Positions 53,801 through 63,125 of a DNA stretch of 64,000 nucleotides are shown here, piece after piece (position 1 is the stretch's first letter; each line of letters starts with the position of its first letter). The stretch covers positions 30,013,757 to 30,077,756 of the forward strand of contig NC_067132.1 in NCBI RefSeq assembly GCF_021347895.1. Reading direction: 5' to 3'. Below the pieces are notes generated by a model. The model searched no databases, was not told the DNA's origin, and worked only from the letters and a program-made list of their open reading frames with translations. The stretch is from Acanthochromis polyacanthus. Its lineage: Eukaryota > Chordata > Actinopteri > Pomacentridae. A program made the translations under genes and the position numbers.

Positions 53801-55353
53801 AAAAAAAACAGAAGACTTGTTGGTGAAAGTTTTTGCGATGATGGTTATGTCATGGCAAATCACCTTCAAGATTTCTGACTCTGTCATCACATCACTTCAT
53901 CTGTGCATCAGAGAGTAAATGTGGATGCTTGGAAATGTTCTTGGCATTGATTCACGCACTGTCTTTACAAACAGTATTCCAAAGATTTTATCCTCCTTGA
54001 TAAAATGGACAGGCATCCTTTGTGATGATTTCTTGCGATATGTGGTTTGCCCAAGAAGTATGACCGTATACATGCCAACTGAAACTTATGAGCTAATACG
54101 GGATGGTACAAAGGCACACAAGTCTTGCTGTTACATCCTATTTCATAACCACTCACAGAAGAGATCTACACTGACAGCGAAATGTGATTGACCTGTTAAG
54201 AAAGTCAAGATCTTCCCTTGGTAAAGAATATCTCTTTCCAATACGGCCGACTGTTACAAGAGTGTTGTACAGTCTCTTGAAGCAATTGTAAAAAGACCTG
54301 GAACTGGTGTTGGCTGTAATTATGGCTTCTCTTTAGCTTTCACAAAAGGTATTATCTGCGATCTGCAGATGTGTTTGTTCTTGGCCACTGCAGTGGAGAG
54401 GGTCTTGGCCATTGTCTTCAACACCTGGTCGTGATGCCAGCAGTAGCACCCATCACCAAGGGCTGCTGGGCAGCAGCTCAGAATGTTTTCCAGCGTCCCA
54501 CTTCCTGAACAGAGAGAACATGTTAGAACTCTTTCCCCAGACGTTCAGGTTAGCTGGACTAGGTAGCATGTCATATACAGCTTGGACGATGAATTTTAGA
54601 CTTTTAGACATGTATTTGCAGGAGTTTCCTGGCTTCATCCCCATCCAGACAGACATTTTTATGGAAAACGAGTGTATGTTTGAAGCTTGCATTGAACAGA
54701 CACCTCATATCCACCAACATTTCTCCCTGTTGAGGCCATTGCTGAAAGACGTGTGGTAAACAAATCCACTGTACAGTTATGCAACATAAGAGTAAAGGTG
54801 ACTGTAATCATGCCACTCTGCATGGTGTTTGAGATTTAGGTGTTGAAATATCTGTGGCAGAGGTCGCTGAGGTAGTTAAGAACAGATCTGATTGATCATC
54901 AATGATTTTATCTCCATCTTTTATTCTTTATTCAGATTGAGGAACTGCAATTTGACAGAGATCAGCTGTGATTCTCTGGTCTCAGCTCTGAAGTCCAACC
55001 CCTCCCATCTGGAACATTTGGACCTGAGAAAAAACAACCTGAAGGATTCAGGAGTGAAACATCTGAATGATCTTGTGAAGAATCCAGACTGCAGCCTGAA
55101 GACTCTGAGGTCAGTAGAAGGTTCCAGTCAGTCTCAGTTTTCTACTGAACACAGTTTAGTATCAAAGCAAAGATCCAGAGTTTCCTGTGAAGCTGTGAGA
55201 TCAGAACTGAGAGGAAACTGGCTTCACTCCACAGCTGCTGCTCTTTATCCTGATGAGCTGCATCACTGACTGACAGCTGATGAAGAGATTCTCTGAAAAC
55301 ACTCATTGATCTCCTCTGTTCTTTCTTCTTCTCTCTGCAGCTGGAAGTGGTGA
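44878..55353 (+). CDS. NLR immune receptor, PYD-FISNA-NACHT-LRR (fish NLRP/NLRC3-like)
   Basis: My model joins eight exons with GT-AG borders and matching phase: 44878-44999 (start [15 protein letters not shown]), 47256-47539 (PYD), 49562-51362 (FISNA-NACHT), 51454-51621, 52067-52240, 53254-53427 and 54936-55109 (LRRs), 55341-55353 (last codons, stop TGA). It predicts 969 aa. The first exon encodes the short acidic N-terminus common in fish NLRs ([10 protein letters not shown], then LSDTK). PYD recruits ASC-type adaptors, NACHT is the ATP-driven oligomerisation module and the LRRs sense or autoinhibit, so this is a likely cytosolic inflammasome-type sensor. Three LRR exons are exactly 174 nt and one is 168 nt, all in the same phase. 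One further LRR exon at 51723 is decayed. No B30.2 exon is seen. The first start has no in-frame upstream ATG in its exon. Confidence 0.85.
45824..46392. mobile_element. Foldback MITE, 9-bp TSD, telomere-like core (NLR intron)
   Basis: Long inverted arms of over 100 bp (CAACCCGGTCTCACGGGGAT on the left, mirrored by ATCCTCGTGAGATCGGGC on the right; both carry GGTTTCGTGxGCACCAACAC and ATGTTTTTCGTGCCGCTCAC) enclose a core with tandem GGTTATGGTTAGGTTATGGT / TAGGGTTATGGTTAGGG. TGAGACTTG is repeated perfectly on both sides (45815-45823 and 46393-46401), a 9-bp duplication as in MULE/Mutator-type elements. No ORF is meaningful. It lies in the first NLR intron. The flanking intron 45000-45823 and 46402-47255 shows no other gene. 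Confidence 0.85.
47256..47539 (+). CDS. Pyrin domain (PYD) exon of the NLR gene
   Basis: The acceptor is TTACAG and the donor GTAAGTC. The exon contains [20 protein letters not shown], then [20 protein letters not shown] and an [17 protein letters not shown] tail. This is the six-helix death-fold pattern of fish PYDs, with the conserved acidic/basic faces ([17 protein letters not shown]). Its phase (2 in, 1 out) fits the flanking exons. It lies 2.0 kb upstream of the NACHT exon, with a Ty3/gypsy fragment in between. Confidence 0.85.
47930..49110 (-). mobile_element. Broken Ty3/gypsy-type retrotransposon pol fragment
   Basis: Minus-strand frames carry, in order, an upstream linker (about 49110-48880), a reverse-transcriptase palm with [20 protein letters not shown] and TKLDLLKGY (about 48880-48570), then [20 protein letters not shown] and a degenerate catalytic box, YLDGVVVYS (about 48500-48380), and finally [16 protein letters not shown] with the start of an RNase H-like region (about 48330-47933). 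Frameshifts separate the pieces and the second catalytic Asp of the YxDD box is Gly, so it is inactive. No LTRs, gag, integrase or envelope were seen. It lies between the PYD and NACHT exons, antisense to the NLR. Confidence 0.85.
49240..49465 (+). mobile_element. LINE 3' end with (GATT)n tail
   Basis: The sequence TGTCGTCTGAAAACGTACTT + GTTCCGTGTAGCATT is followed by AAGGCGCTTTATAAATAAAA and four TGAT/GATT units at about 49442-49458. This is the tail of a fish LINE of the L2/Rex group, recalled by pattern. It is 5'-truncated and ends about 100 bp before the NACHT exon acceptor. Confidence 0.6.
49562..51362 (+). CDS. FISNA-NACHT exon of the NLR gene
   Basis: A single large exon of 1801 nt. 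FISNA comes first ([40 protein letters not shown]). NACHT follows, with Walker A GVAGIGKT at 49849-49872 and Walker B LIFDGLDE at 50068-50091. Further elements are [19 protein letters not shown] (sensor 1), [16 protein letters not shown] and the winged-helix/NACHT-associated [17 protein letters not shown]. The nucleotide-binding residues look intact, so the ATPase module is probably functional. The donor GTATGT at 51363 follows KASTKA; read-through would stop at 51376-51378. Confidence 0.9.
51723..51950 (+). pseudogene. Decayed LRR exon of the NLR gene
   Basis: After a good acceptor (GACTCCAG, 51715-51722) the sequence begins GCTGTCAGCTTGTCTGATCA + CCGAGACTG, like an LRR exon (RLSxCLITE...). 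Small indels shift the frame to a TGA within about 90 nt. Later pieces, GAGCTAGAGCTGAGCTACAA + TCATCCAGAG, correspond to the LxELxLSYNHP part. It seems to be a relic of an additional LRR module and would break the protein if included. My gene model skips it. Confidence 0.75.
52425..52870. repeat. Interspersed CTCCGCCAAGGAGGTTATG element with nested tRNA-like SINE
   Basis: The left part, TTTACCTCCGCCAAGGAGGT + TATGTAACACCCGGCGTTTG, CTGTTAGCAAGATAACTCAA and TTTTGGTGGCAATCCGGA, and the right end, CCTTGGTGGAGGTCTGCACT + CTCTGAGTGC, match a common vertebrate repeat recalled from other fish genomes. At about 52706-52790 lies a tRNA-like stretch with TAGCTCAACTGG (A box) and GGTTCAATTCC (B box), a probable SINE inserted in it. 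The unit is in an NLR intron and non-coding. Confidence 0.55.
53470..54780 (+). mobile_element. Probable DNA-transposon protein remnant in an LRR intron
   Basis: Broken plus-strand frames include [20 protein letters not shown] near 53990-54050, with nearby [20 protein letters not shown]. The pattern (FxKYVVCP...C...FxNHxQ) resembles proteins of large CACTA/EnSpm-type transposons seen in cnidarian and fish genomes, by recall only. Other open stretches (53467-53781 and 54412-54759) are not recognised. No terminal repeats were found. It separates LRR exons 53254-53427 and 54936-55109. Confidence 0.35.
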
Positions 55354-56040
55354 TGATCAGGACAGTGAGTGCTGAGAGGATGAAGTGTGTCCTGAAGATC
55401 CAGACATGGACTAAGATGTGAAGAACTACTTTTTGTAACAACTTGTAAGACAGAAACCAGAGGATAAAATGTGAACAAAGTGGATTTAATCACAGGTTCC
55501 CTGAGGAGTCTGAACAGAGTAAAACATGTTGATCTTCTCTGGATTTTGGTGTAAAATCAGTAAACTCTGTTTGACTTCAGTGAACAACAGACTGAATGGA
55601 GGCAACAGGACAATTTGTTCCTTCATCACAGCTGGATCAGTGTAAATATGTTTCTTTGGTTTTCTTCTCATTGTAAATATTCCCATTTCATCATGATGCT
55701 CATCAGCAGGGAGAGTTTGACTGTATTTCTCCACAGTGCTGATTTACTGCTTCAACAGACTGACTTGATGAAAGATTGAAGTCCTTCAGCAGGATTTACT
55801 GACTGGACATTTCAACAACAGTCAGTTTTAACACACTTAATACAGTTTGTTTGTTTGTTCCCACAGAGTGAATGAAGTGTTTTGTGTGTTTTTATTGCAG
55901 AAAATTGTTGAAAGCTGCAGAAGAAAAGTGATGTGACAGTTGAAGTGAAAATCAACACATTTCAGTCTGCAGGTTTATAACAAAGTTCCAGGAAGCAGCA
56001 GTTTGAGCAGAAATAAACCTGAGTGGAAACTGAATTGTGA
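55354..56040 (+). other. NLR 3' UTR with poly(A) signal
   Basis: The stop codon is at 55351-55353. The next clear signal is AATAAA at 56012-56017, which would give a 3' UTR of about 0.7 kb if no further intron is present. The sequence is otherwise unremarkable. Confidence 0.5.
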
Positions 56041-56914
56041 TCCTGTTGTTCACTGAACTGCTTGAGTTGTGTTGTATTTTTATCTCCTGTGATTTACTAT
56101 CTGTGACATGAGGTGAAATGAGACAAACATCCACAGCTGTGTTGCATGTTTTTGTAGTGACTGTGTGTGTTTTGTGTGTTATTGGTCCTGCGGTGAGCTG
56201 TAGATGCAGGAAAATGAGTGTGTGGCTGCTATGAGACTGTCAGACAGCAAGAAGAAGCCTCACACAGCAGTGGACATGAAGGATGTCTGGTATGTGACTG
56301 AAACAGAAGCAGAGATGTGAGTTGAGCTGCTAGTTTGATGCTTTGGACAGCAGGTGGCGCTGCTGCATCAACACTGAGCTGAGACTCCAACATGCAGCTC
56401 TGTGTTTCTGTCTCATGTGTTCTATGTTGACATTCAGTGGGACTCTGACTTCCTGTCAATGTCCCGATCTCTGATGGAGACGACAAATATACGTCCATGA
56501 AGCCAGTTAGAAAGCAGAGAGAAAAGAGACTTCAGACAATTTCGCTTTCCAAAGTGTGAACAAATACAGACTTGAAATGACAAACTGAGCGACTTTTGTT
56601 GAATCCAGAAACACTGTGGCGAAGCGGCCTGTGTGCGCAGGCGCACTGAGCTTATCTAACGTCTTCTGGAAGCTTCTCGGGAGAGATGGCGGGAGGAGAA
56701 GAAGGAGGACAAGAAAATGAAACCTCTTTTTGGAGGAGAAACTAAGGAGGCTGAGGTGAGGAAGATGGTGTTTTATTCCAGGAAGGTTCAGTAAAGTTTG
56801 ACTGAGACAACCTGGACTCATTCAGGAGGCTTTATGACGAGTTAGCTTGCTAACGGCCGGAAAAAGCCGATAGCTCCGTTAGCTAGGTTAGCATCCTGTT
56901 CGCTAACGTGTTTG
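56041..56914. other. Intergenic sequence, nothing supported
   Basis: No domain or gene is recognised. A GC-richer patch around 56630-56770 contains GAGATGGCGGGAGGAGAAG, which has the look of a first exon, but no downstream coding exon could be attached. Confidence 0.4.
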
Positions 56915-57600
56915 GTGAAATCGAAGCTTCATGAAGCAATGAACCACTTTGACACATCTGCTTCAAGAATGACACATTGCTTCGAAGCATTTGACGCAAC
57001 CAGAAGAGTGACATCTGCTGGTCGTGTCAGAACTGCATCTAAGTTTAAAAAACTGAAAAAGCCTCAGGACTGCTTGTCTCACACTACTTTGTACTTGCAA
57101 TAAATATTTTAAAACGTTATATATGTATGTTTGTGTGCATATATGTATAGTGTGTTTCTATGAATGCATGTGTGTTGTGTATGAGTGAATCTATGTGTGT
57201 GTATGAGTGAATCTATGCATATGTATCTGTGTGTTATTTAATGCAACTAGATATATCTAAACTAAATTCTAACTAAATGTATACTATCCCTAACTTCTCT
57301 CAAAATGACAAATGGCAAATGTGCTAGCGTGATCTCCTCCTCTCAAAAACCCACAATTTGAGGAGTGAATCAGACCCCTATGCCTTTTAAGACCTGGACA
57401 GATTGAAATGTCCCACCCCTTCAAAGTTCGCGCGAAGCACCGCGACACGCGATGTGACGTAACGAGACCTGGCTCTCGATAGTCACGTGATTGTGGGCGT
57501 GCTGAAGCAGGGATCGAAACACCGTCTCGGAACACTTCCGCTTCAAAAGCTCGGCACTGTGTCGAGCAAACTGGCTCGAGTGTAACATCACTAGTGTTTT
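56915..57600. repeat. Probable MITE (GAAGCTTCATGAAGC family)
   Basis: The left part has CGAAGCTTCATGAAGCAATG and TTGCTTCGAAGCATTTGACG. The right part has GGGATCGAAACACCG, TTCAAAAGCTCGGCACTGTG and TGTAACATCACTAGTG. Similar GAAGCTTC...GAAGC sequences are frequent in teleosts. No clean target duplication was found, so the limits are approximate. Confidence 0.35.
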
Positions 57601-57900
57601 CAGTGAACTGGACTGTGCAGCTGTTTGTGGAGCTAAATGTTGGATTTTAGGGCACAAACAGAGTCAACATGTGTGTTAATTATTATAAATGTTAGTTAAC
57701 TGAAGTCAATAAACTAATTTAGATGTAGTTAGCTGTTAGCAGGTTTACAGTGTGAAGGACTCAGGACAAACCTGGTGGTAGCATCTTTTTTTTTATCAAC
57801 CCTGGGTAAAGAACATGTGAAGTAAATGTTAAAACATTATCAGTTATAAATTTAAAAAGGTAGCAGTTAATCTGACATCATTAAATTGATGGTAATATTA

Positions 57901-58647
57901 GACCCTCCAGAAAAACGCGGCCAAAAATCCTTGATTATGCGGGCTAAAATCCTTGATTATGCAAATAAATATGCAGGGTTTTTGTGCCATTTTATGCGGG
58001 GAAATTGCGGAAAGTTGCAAAGTATGTGAATAGTTGTGAAATATGCAAAAAGATGCGAAGTATGTAAGAACTGGGAAAAAGCACACACATCCCTTACTGA
58101 GGTTAAAACACTTTCCTATTCATTTTTTAACAAATTGTAATTAGGGTTTAACCACACACAGGCATACACACCCCGGTGCGCTCCTTCACTCGATGTTGCA
58201 CGGGGTTTCCCCCTACTTTCGTGCACTAAATCTGGGTACTGTTTTGCCCGGTCTCTGGCTGAAATATTCGTAGGTAAATGTGATCTTTGAGCATTCGCCG
58301 TTCTTGTTTTTGTCTCTGAGCGCCGTGCTCCGCATCAGCTCGTGCTTCTAGTGTGTGTGTGTGAATGCGTGAACTGATCACGTCAGGCCGGGCGTCACAT
58401 AAAAACTCACAACTCCATTTATATCAGTTAGAGTTTTCTCATTTTATGCAGAAATTGTGAAATCAAGCGGTACCCGCATATTTCGCTTTTTTTCCATAGA
58501 AATGTGAGATTCTTGCGGGGATTGTACGCTGTTTTGTGGGGATTATGCGGCCTTTTGGGAAATAATTGACCCCTGCATAATCAGCGGCATTTTGGTGATT
58601 AATGCGGGAATTCATGCGATCGCATACTCGCGTTTTTCTGGAGGGTC
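57901..58647. mobile_element. TIR element, GACCCTCCAGAAAAACGCG ends
   Basis: It starts GACCCTCCAGAAAAACGCG and ends CGCGTTTTTCTGGAGGGTC, perfect 19-bp inverted ends. TA is found on both sides (57899-57900 and 58648-58649). The interior repeats ATCCTTGATTATGC and has many GCGGGxAxxATGCG motifs in both orientations. No transposase ORF was found. It is a non-autonomous DNA transposon. Confidence 0.85.
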
Positions 58648-58649
58648 TA

Positions 58650-61080
58650 TAATATACTACAATCGTCTGTATCAGTTGATGTTTGGATCTGCACACAGTG
58701 GAGGCTCAGTACACAAATTTTTAGCTTTTAATTTGAACCATATTCAAGCTACTTTAAAGTAAAATACATTAAAGTGTGAGACGCTGTGCTGCCTGCTATA
58801 ATCAACCTGCTTTCTTTCTGTGCTCAGTTCATAATTCACATTAATATGACAGAGAGCAGGACAGCTGGACCAGTGGTTCTCCAACTAAGAATCAGTCTGA
58901 TTTATGAAGATCTGCTGCTATAATCATGTAGAAAATTGCCTTGAAGACTTGTTTTCATCAGTGTTTTTTAATGTCAGTTTGGGTGAGCGAGCTTTTAAAA
59001 TTGTATCTGTCGATCTAGAGACTGCATCAGATGAAACTCTGGACTCGGGGCAGGAAAGAGCAGTTACCCATAAAGACCTCCAGAACATGTAAGTAGTTTA
59101 ACTGTTCACATCAGTTTGATTTAACACATACAAAACTAAAGATAGAATAAGTTTATTTCTGTAAAATTTTAAATTTGATGCCGCTTTCCTCTTCCAACAC
59201 TCACAGCTTCATGACTGTCTCTAGAAAAATGTTTCAGTCGTTGTTCAGCAGCAAACAGTGTCACGTCCATGTTAGCCTACTGTAGTGACACACTGCAGCA
59301 GACACGACATGTTTTTGGTCCCACTATTAGAAGTTTTCAACAAGTCAGTGTTTGATGTGTGTCTCAGAAATACAAACTTCCTGCAGGTAAGTACGAGACA
59401 AACAACAGCAAACAGTGTCGTGTTCACATCGATGAAGTTTAGCAACACACAGATAGAAAGATGAATCTATTTTAGAGACTCTTTAAATTAGCCCTCTATT
59501 ACAAACCATTTCCTTCTAAAGCATGTTGGGCAGCTCTACACTGAGGCGACACAACTGTTCATTATTGACTTGAACACAAAGATTATGTGTTAGAAAATAA
59601 CAGGGAAATGTTGCAGCAGTGAGAAAACACTCTGAAATCACAGAGTGACAGTGTATTTAAACTCTCAGAATCATATTTGGTGTTAGAAGAAGAAAAGCAG
59701 AACAGTTTTGTAGAGTGAATATTTGTAAATCAGACCATTAAAACAGATGTGTAGTGAAGCGAAGGTTCTGAACACTGAGTCCAGTTAGTTCCATTCCCAC
59801 ACATACAGAATGAGGTCCAGTTTCACAGCTCTGCACAAACATTTTCACATCATAATGCTTCAGTAACACACACGTACGGTCACATTACTCTGAATATGGT
59901 CTTGTTTCATTACCTGCTGCTGACTGACACATATAAGCAGGCACTGTCCCACTTCATGCTTCAGCTCTGACCAACATAACCATTTTTTAAAGAGGTGACA
60001 AACTCTTTTTCTGTTCATAACTCACTCTGTATGACTCACTGCATCACATCCTGTTTCCTTTTGAATCATTTCTCTGTCTCTCTCTCTTTGTTATGGAACT
60101 TCATTTACAGCAATCACATCATAGTTCTCTCATAATGAAAAATAACAACATGGAATATTTGTCATTTGTAGTATTAAAATGTACAAACACATGGTGGAAA
60201 TGTGTAAAAAAAAAAGATAACACGAGGGCAGAAAGAGAAACAAACGAAACCAAAGGAGATTCTGTTGTGACGATGCAGTTTTGTGCGGTTTGCTTTGTTG
60301 TTTTTAGCTGTTAGAAACCTTCAAATCTTCATTCAAACAAAGACAATCAGCCAACATCTATGCTGTACTGTAGAAAGCTGATCGTTTTGATGGTACGTTC
60401 TCACCATATTACACAGTTTAGTCCAGAACAGCTGTATGACAGAAGCTGGGTCACTACTGTAGATTATACCAGTGTTGTCCTCTCAGTGTTCAGGGCCAGA
60501 CGGTGTGTTTTTCAGGGCAAATATCAACCATTATCAAGAAGACAGACTTGAATTGAACTGATAATATTTGGAGAGAAAAAGTAGACAAAGTATTTTACCG
60601 AACTTATTTTTACATGCCAGATAACAAATAAGTAAGCCAAAGAAAATCTGAGATGGTGGCTGGTATCTAAAATGACAAACACTGACCAATATATAGAGAA
60701 CTGTGCACACCAGTTTTTGGCATCCACATCACCATTTTGTGTGAAAAAAGCCAAAAGAAAATAGAACCTTGACTTACCATATGCTATACTTATATTTATT
60801 AATATTAGAGGACTAAACAGTTTGTGAAATGTTGACCAAAGACTGTATTGTTAGTGGACAATATAGATGTATCCCTATACATACATTTCCAGGAACTTTC
60901 TGGGACCTCAACACGACCCTTGTTTGAAACTTGTGCACCTTTTTTTTCTCAAATTTTTTGACTCTGTTTGAGGCATTTATTAATGGTGATGGTTCTCACT
61001 AAATTTTATGGCTGTCAGAGTTAAATTTCTATGCATATTGAACCCTTCGTACCTCTGATCACAATTTGTGAAAACTGCAA
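58650..61080. other. Intergenic sequence, no gene supported
   Basis: AT-rich. Short ORFs (for example 58904-59092 and 60093-60314) have no recognisable domain or splice context. No bounded repeats were found. Confidence 0.4.
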
Positions 61081-61082
61081 AA

Positions 61083-61200
61083 GCTGTCCCACAAGGCTCA
61101 ATCCTGGGGCCTGTGCTGTTCAGTCTTAATGTAGATGACACTGTCTCATCTGTATCTAGTTGTGATATACATTTTAATGCTGAAGCTGCAGTTTTGGGAT
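61083..61200 (+). mobile_element. LINE reverse-transcriptase fragment
   Basis: A plus-strand frame reads AVPQGSILGPVLFSLNVDD followed by TVSS, the QGSxLGPLLF block joined directly to the end of the catalytic xDD box region. The residues that normally separate these two motifs are partly missing, so this is a small, internally deleted and inactive remnant of a non-LTR retrotransposon, close to the 3' end of the FIIND-CARD gene. Confidence 0.6.
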
Positions 61201-61274
61201 GCTGTTCATGCTGCTGTTCAATGTTGAACCTTTAAAATGCACATTATTCTGTTAGTCCATCTCTTCATTTTGCT

Positions 61275-63005
61275 TTACATCAAGTCCAGATGTTCGCAGA
61301 GGAAGGGATCAAGCTCACACAGAAACTCGATCATCTCTGAACTGGCAGTGTCGCCTTTCTTCCTCACCGTGTCGATAATAAAACGAGCTTTGTCTCTCCT
61401 GTTTGGCATCACGTCTGCTGACTCCCTCTCAGAGTCGGTCAACACCTTTTTCTCCAGCAGCTTGTCCAGCAGACTGTTGAGAACCGGTCCTGATGTGCCG
61501 TCGATGAAGCTGCTCCGTACGTCCAGCAGCTTCTTATTTGGAGCGTTTGTTCCACAGGACTTTATTTGTCCAGCAGAGGAAAGACAGACTCGTCTGTCCC
61601 AGACACTTTGGGAGCTGCTGTCTCTCAGAAACAGCTTCATATGTTTCATGGTTGTTTCCAGAAACACCTGGAACGTTGGGAAGTAGTTGTCGTAGCAGTC
61701 CTCCTCAAATTCAGCTTCTGTTGGCTGAACTAGAACCGAGTCGTCTTCAGGTGCAGTGGACAGAGTGTAGACCTGATCTGGGAGCAGTTTACAGTGTGGG
61801 GACGTCTCAATGTACCTCTCCTCTCCAACTAACTTCTTCCTGGTGCGCTGCACATCTCGCAAGGAAACGTTTTTTGGCAGCAACAAGACATTGAGGATGG
61901 ATGTGACGTCTGGATCATCTGGTGGCCTGTAGAACAGCAGAACCAACGCTCGGACCGGGTCAGGGGGAGAGTCTTCATCCTTCACGTTACCGAAACCAGA
62001 AAAGCCCCTGATGTTGATAACAAGGTGAGTTTCTGTGATCTTATGAGGGCTGATGAACTCCACGCCGTCATCCTTCACATGAGCAACTGCCAGGAATCCA
62101 GCTGTGGGGAGGATCTGACAGTGTGGGAGGTGAAGCTGACGCACAGACTGCTGCTCACACTTGATGTCAAACAGAGGTCCTGCAGGCTTCTTGTGATGTT
62201 GGACCAGGAGCCTCCTGTTCCAAGGGACCGTCCTGTAAACCACGTCTCCTTCTCCCTCCATGTCAAACACCAGGCCGGTCACGCTGCACTGATACAGGCC
62301 TGGACAGGAGCACTGGAACCTGTAGCCTTCATGGTCTTCATCGTCTTCACTCAGATCAGGGGTGAACTCCTCAAAGCTGCTCTGCAGCTTCATGTCAGGT
62401 AAGCTTGCAGCTCGTGTTGGCTTGTTGTTTCCTGCAGAGGTGATGTGACTCAGTGAAGGCATGCTGACACAACCAGGAACGCTGCTGGAACCTCTTGGAC
62501 TCCCATCAGGACCTGAGGAGGAGATGTGGAAATGATGAGGTGGACGGATGCTGGTGACTGGATAGTTCACAGCTCCAACATAATCCTCCATTTCCATCAG
62601 ATCCTCAGTCTGCAGCTCTACAGGACCAGAAACAACTTGGGCTTCGAACGGGAAAAACATAGAACTGGGTGCGTACATGTGAAAGTCAGAGTCAGAGTAA
62701 TCGCATACGGATTCAACTTCATATCTAAAAGATGAATCTTCATTAACAGCAAGTGTTCCAACATGGGGCGAAGTACAGAATGGAGATGTAGGTCTCATGA
62801 TGTGAGGGGGAGAATCATGTCTTTGAACTCTGGACAGACGTCTCCTGATCCTCCTGGCTGTCCTGCTGAACCAGGACGTCTCTCTTTCTGTTTGTTCACG
62901 TTCCGGCTTTGCTTCTCTGAGTTCATAACTTTCTGAGACAGAACATCTGGAGCTGAAGGAGCAACAGAAGCATGGAGATGATCCACAGTCGCTGATGTTC
63001 GTCAT
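61275..63005 (-). CDS. FIIND-CARD protein, NLRP1/CARD8-like
   Basis: The first in-frame ATG is at 63005-63003 with A at -3 (start MTNISDCGSSP), giving 576 aa; the open frame runs further up to an acceptor (TTTTTAG) after 63125. The first about 215 residues are polar and low-complexity, with an Arg-rich patch. The FIIND follows: a ZU5-like half (about 225-345, with YQCSVTGLVFDMEGEGDVVY) and a UPA-like half (about 346-465, with LLPDQVYTL). The expected autoproteolysis site is Phe|Ser in INIRGFSGFGN (codons 62003-62001 and 62000-61998), and a His codon at 62081-62079 lies 26 residues upstream, as in human NLRP1. A CARD (LNSLLDKLLEKKVLTDSERE; FLCELDPFLCEHL) ends the protein. In NLRP1/CARD8 the freed UPA-CARD fragment nucleates caspase-1 activation. 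Additional upstream domains (for example NACHT-LRR or a GBP GTPase) beyond the window cannot be excluded. Confidence 0.85.
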   Translation of the reverse strand: MTNISDCGSSPCFCCSFSSRCSVSESYELREAKPEREQTERETSWFSRTARRIRRRLSRVQRHDSPPHIMRPTSPFCTSPHVGTLAVNEDSSFRYEVESVCDYSDSDFHMYAPSSMFFPFEAQVVSGPVELQTEDLMEMEDYVGAVNYPVTSIRPPHHFHISSSGPDGSPRGSSSVPGCVSMPSLSHITSAGNNKPTRAASLPDMKLQSSFEEFTPDLSEDDEDHEGYRFQCSCPGLYQCSVTGLVFDMEGEGDVVYRTVPWNRRLLVQHHKKPAGPLFDIKCEQQSVRQLHLPHCQILPTAGFLAVAHVKDDGVEFISPHKITETHLVINIRGFSGFGNVKDEDSPPDPVRALVLLFYRPPDDPDVTSILNVLLLPKNVSLRDVQRTRKKLVGEERYIETSPHCKLLPDQVYTLSTAPEDDSVLVQPTEAEFEEDCYDNYFPTFQVFLETTMKHMKLFLRDSSSQSVWDRRVCLSSAGQIKSCGTNAPNKKLLDVRSSFIDGTSGPVLNSLLDKLLEKKVLTDSERESADVMPNRRDKARFIIDTVRKKGDTASSEMIEFLCELDPFLCEHLDLM

Positions 63006-63125
63006 CCTGAGATTCACGTCAGACTTTCTGAGTATGTCAGTGTTTTTTAAAATCTTCTTTTGACTCTTCAGCCCCAGTCCTGGATTTGTATTTGTCTCTT
63101 TTGTCTTTCTTTGTCTTTCTTCACA

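Noticed and set aside
63006..63017. FIIND-CARD start at 63017
   Set aside because: The codon there is GTG, not ATG. The first in-frame ATG is at 63005-63003 with a purine at -3, and the frame is open upstream only to a splice acceptor.
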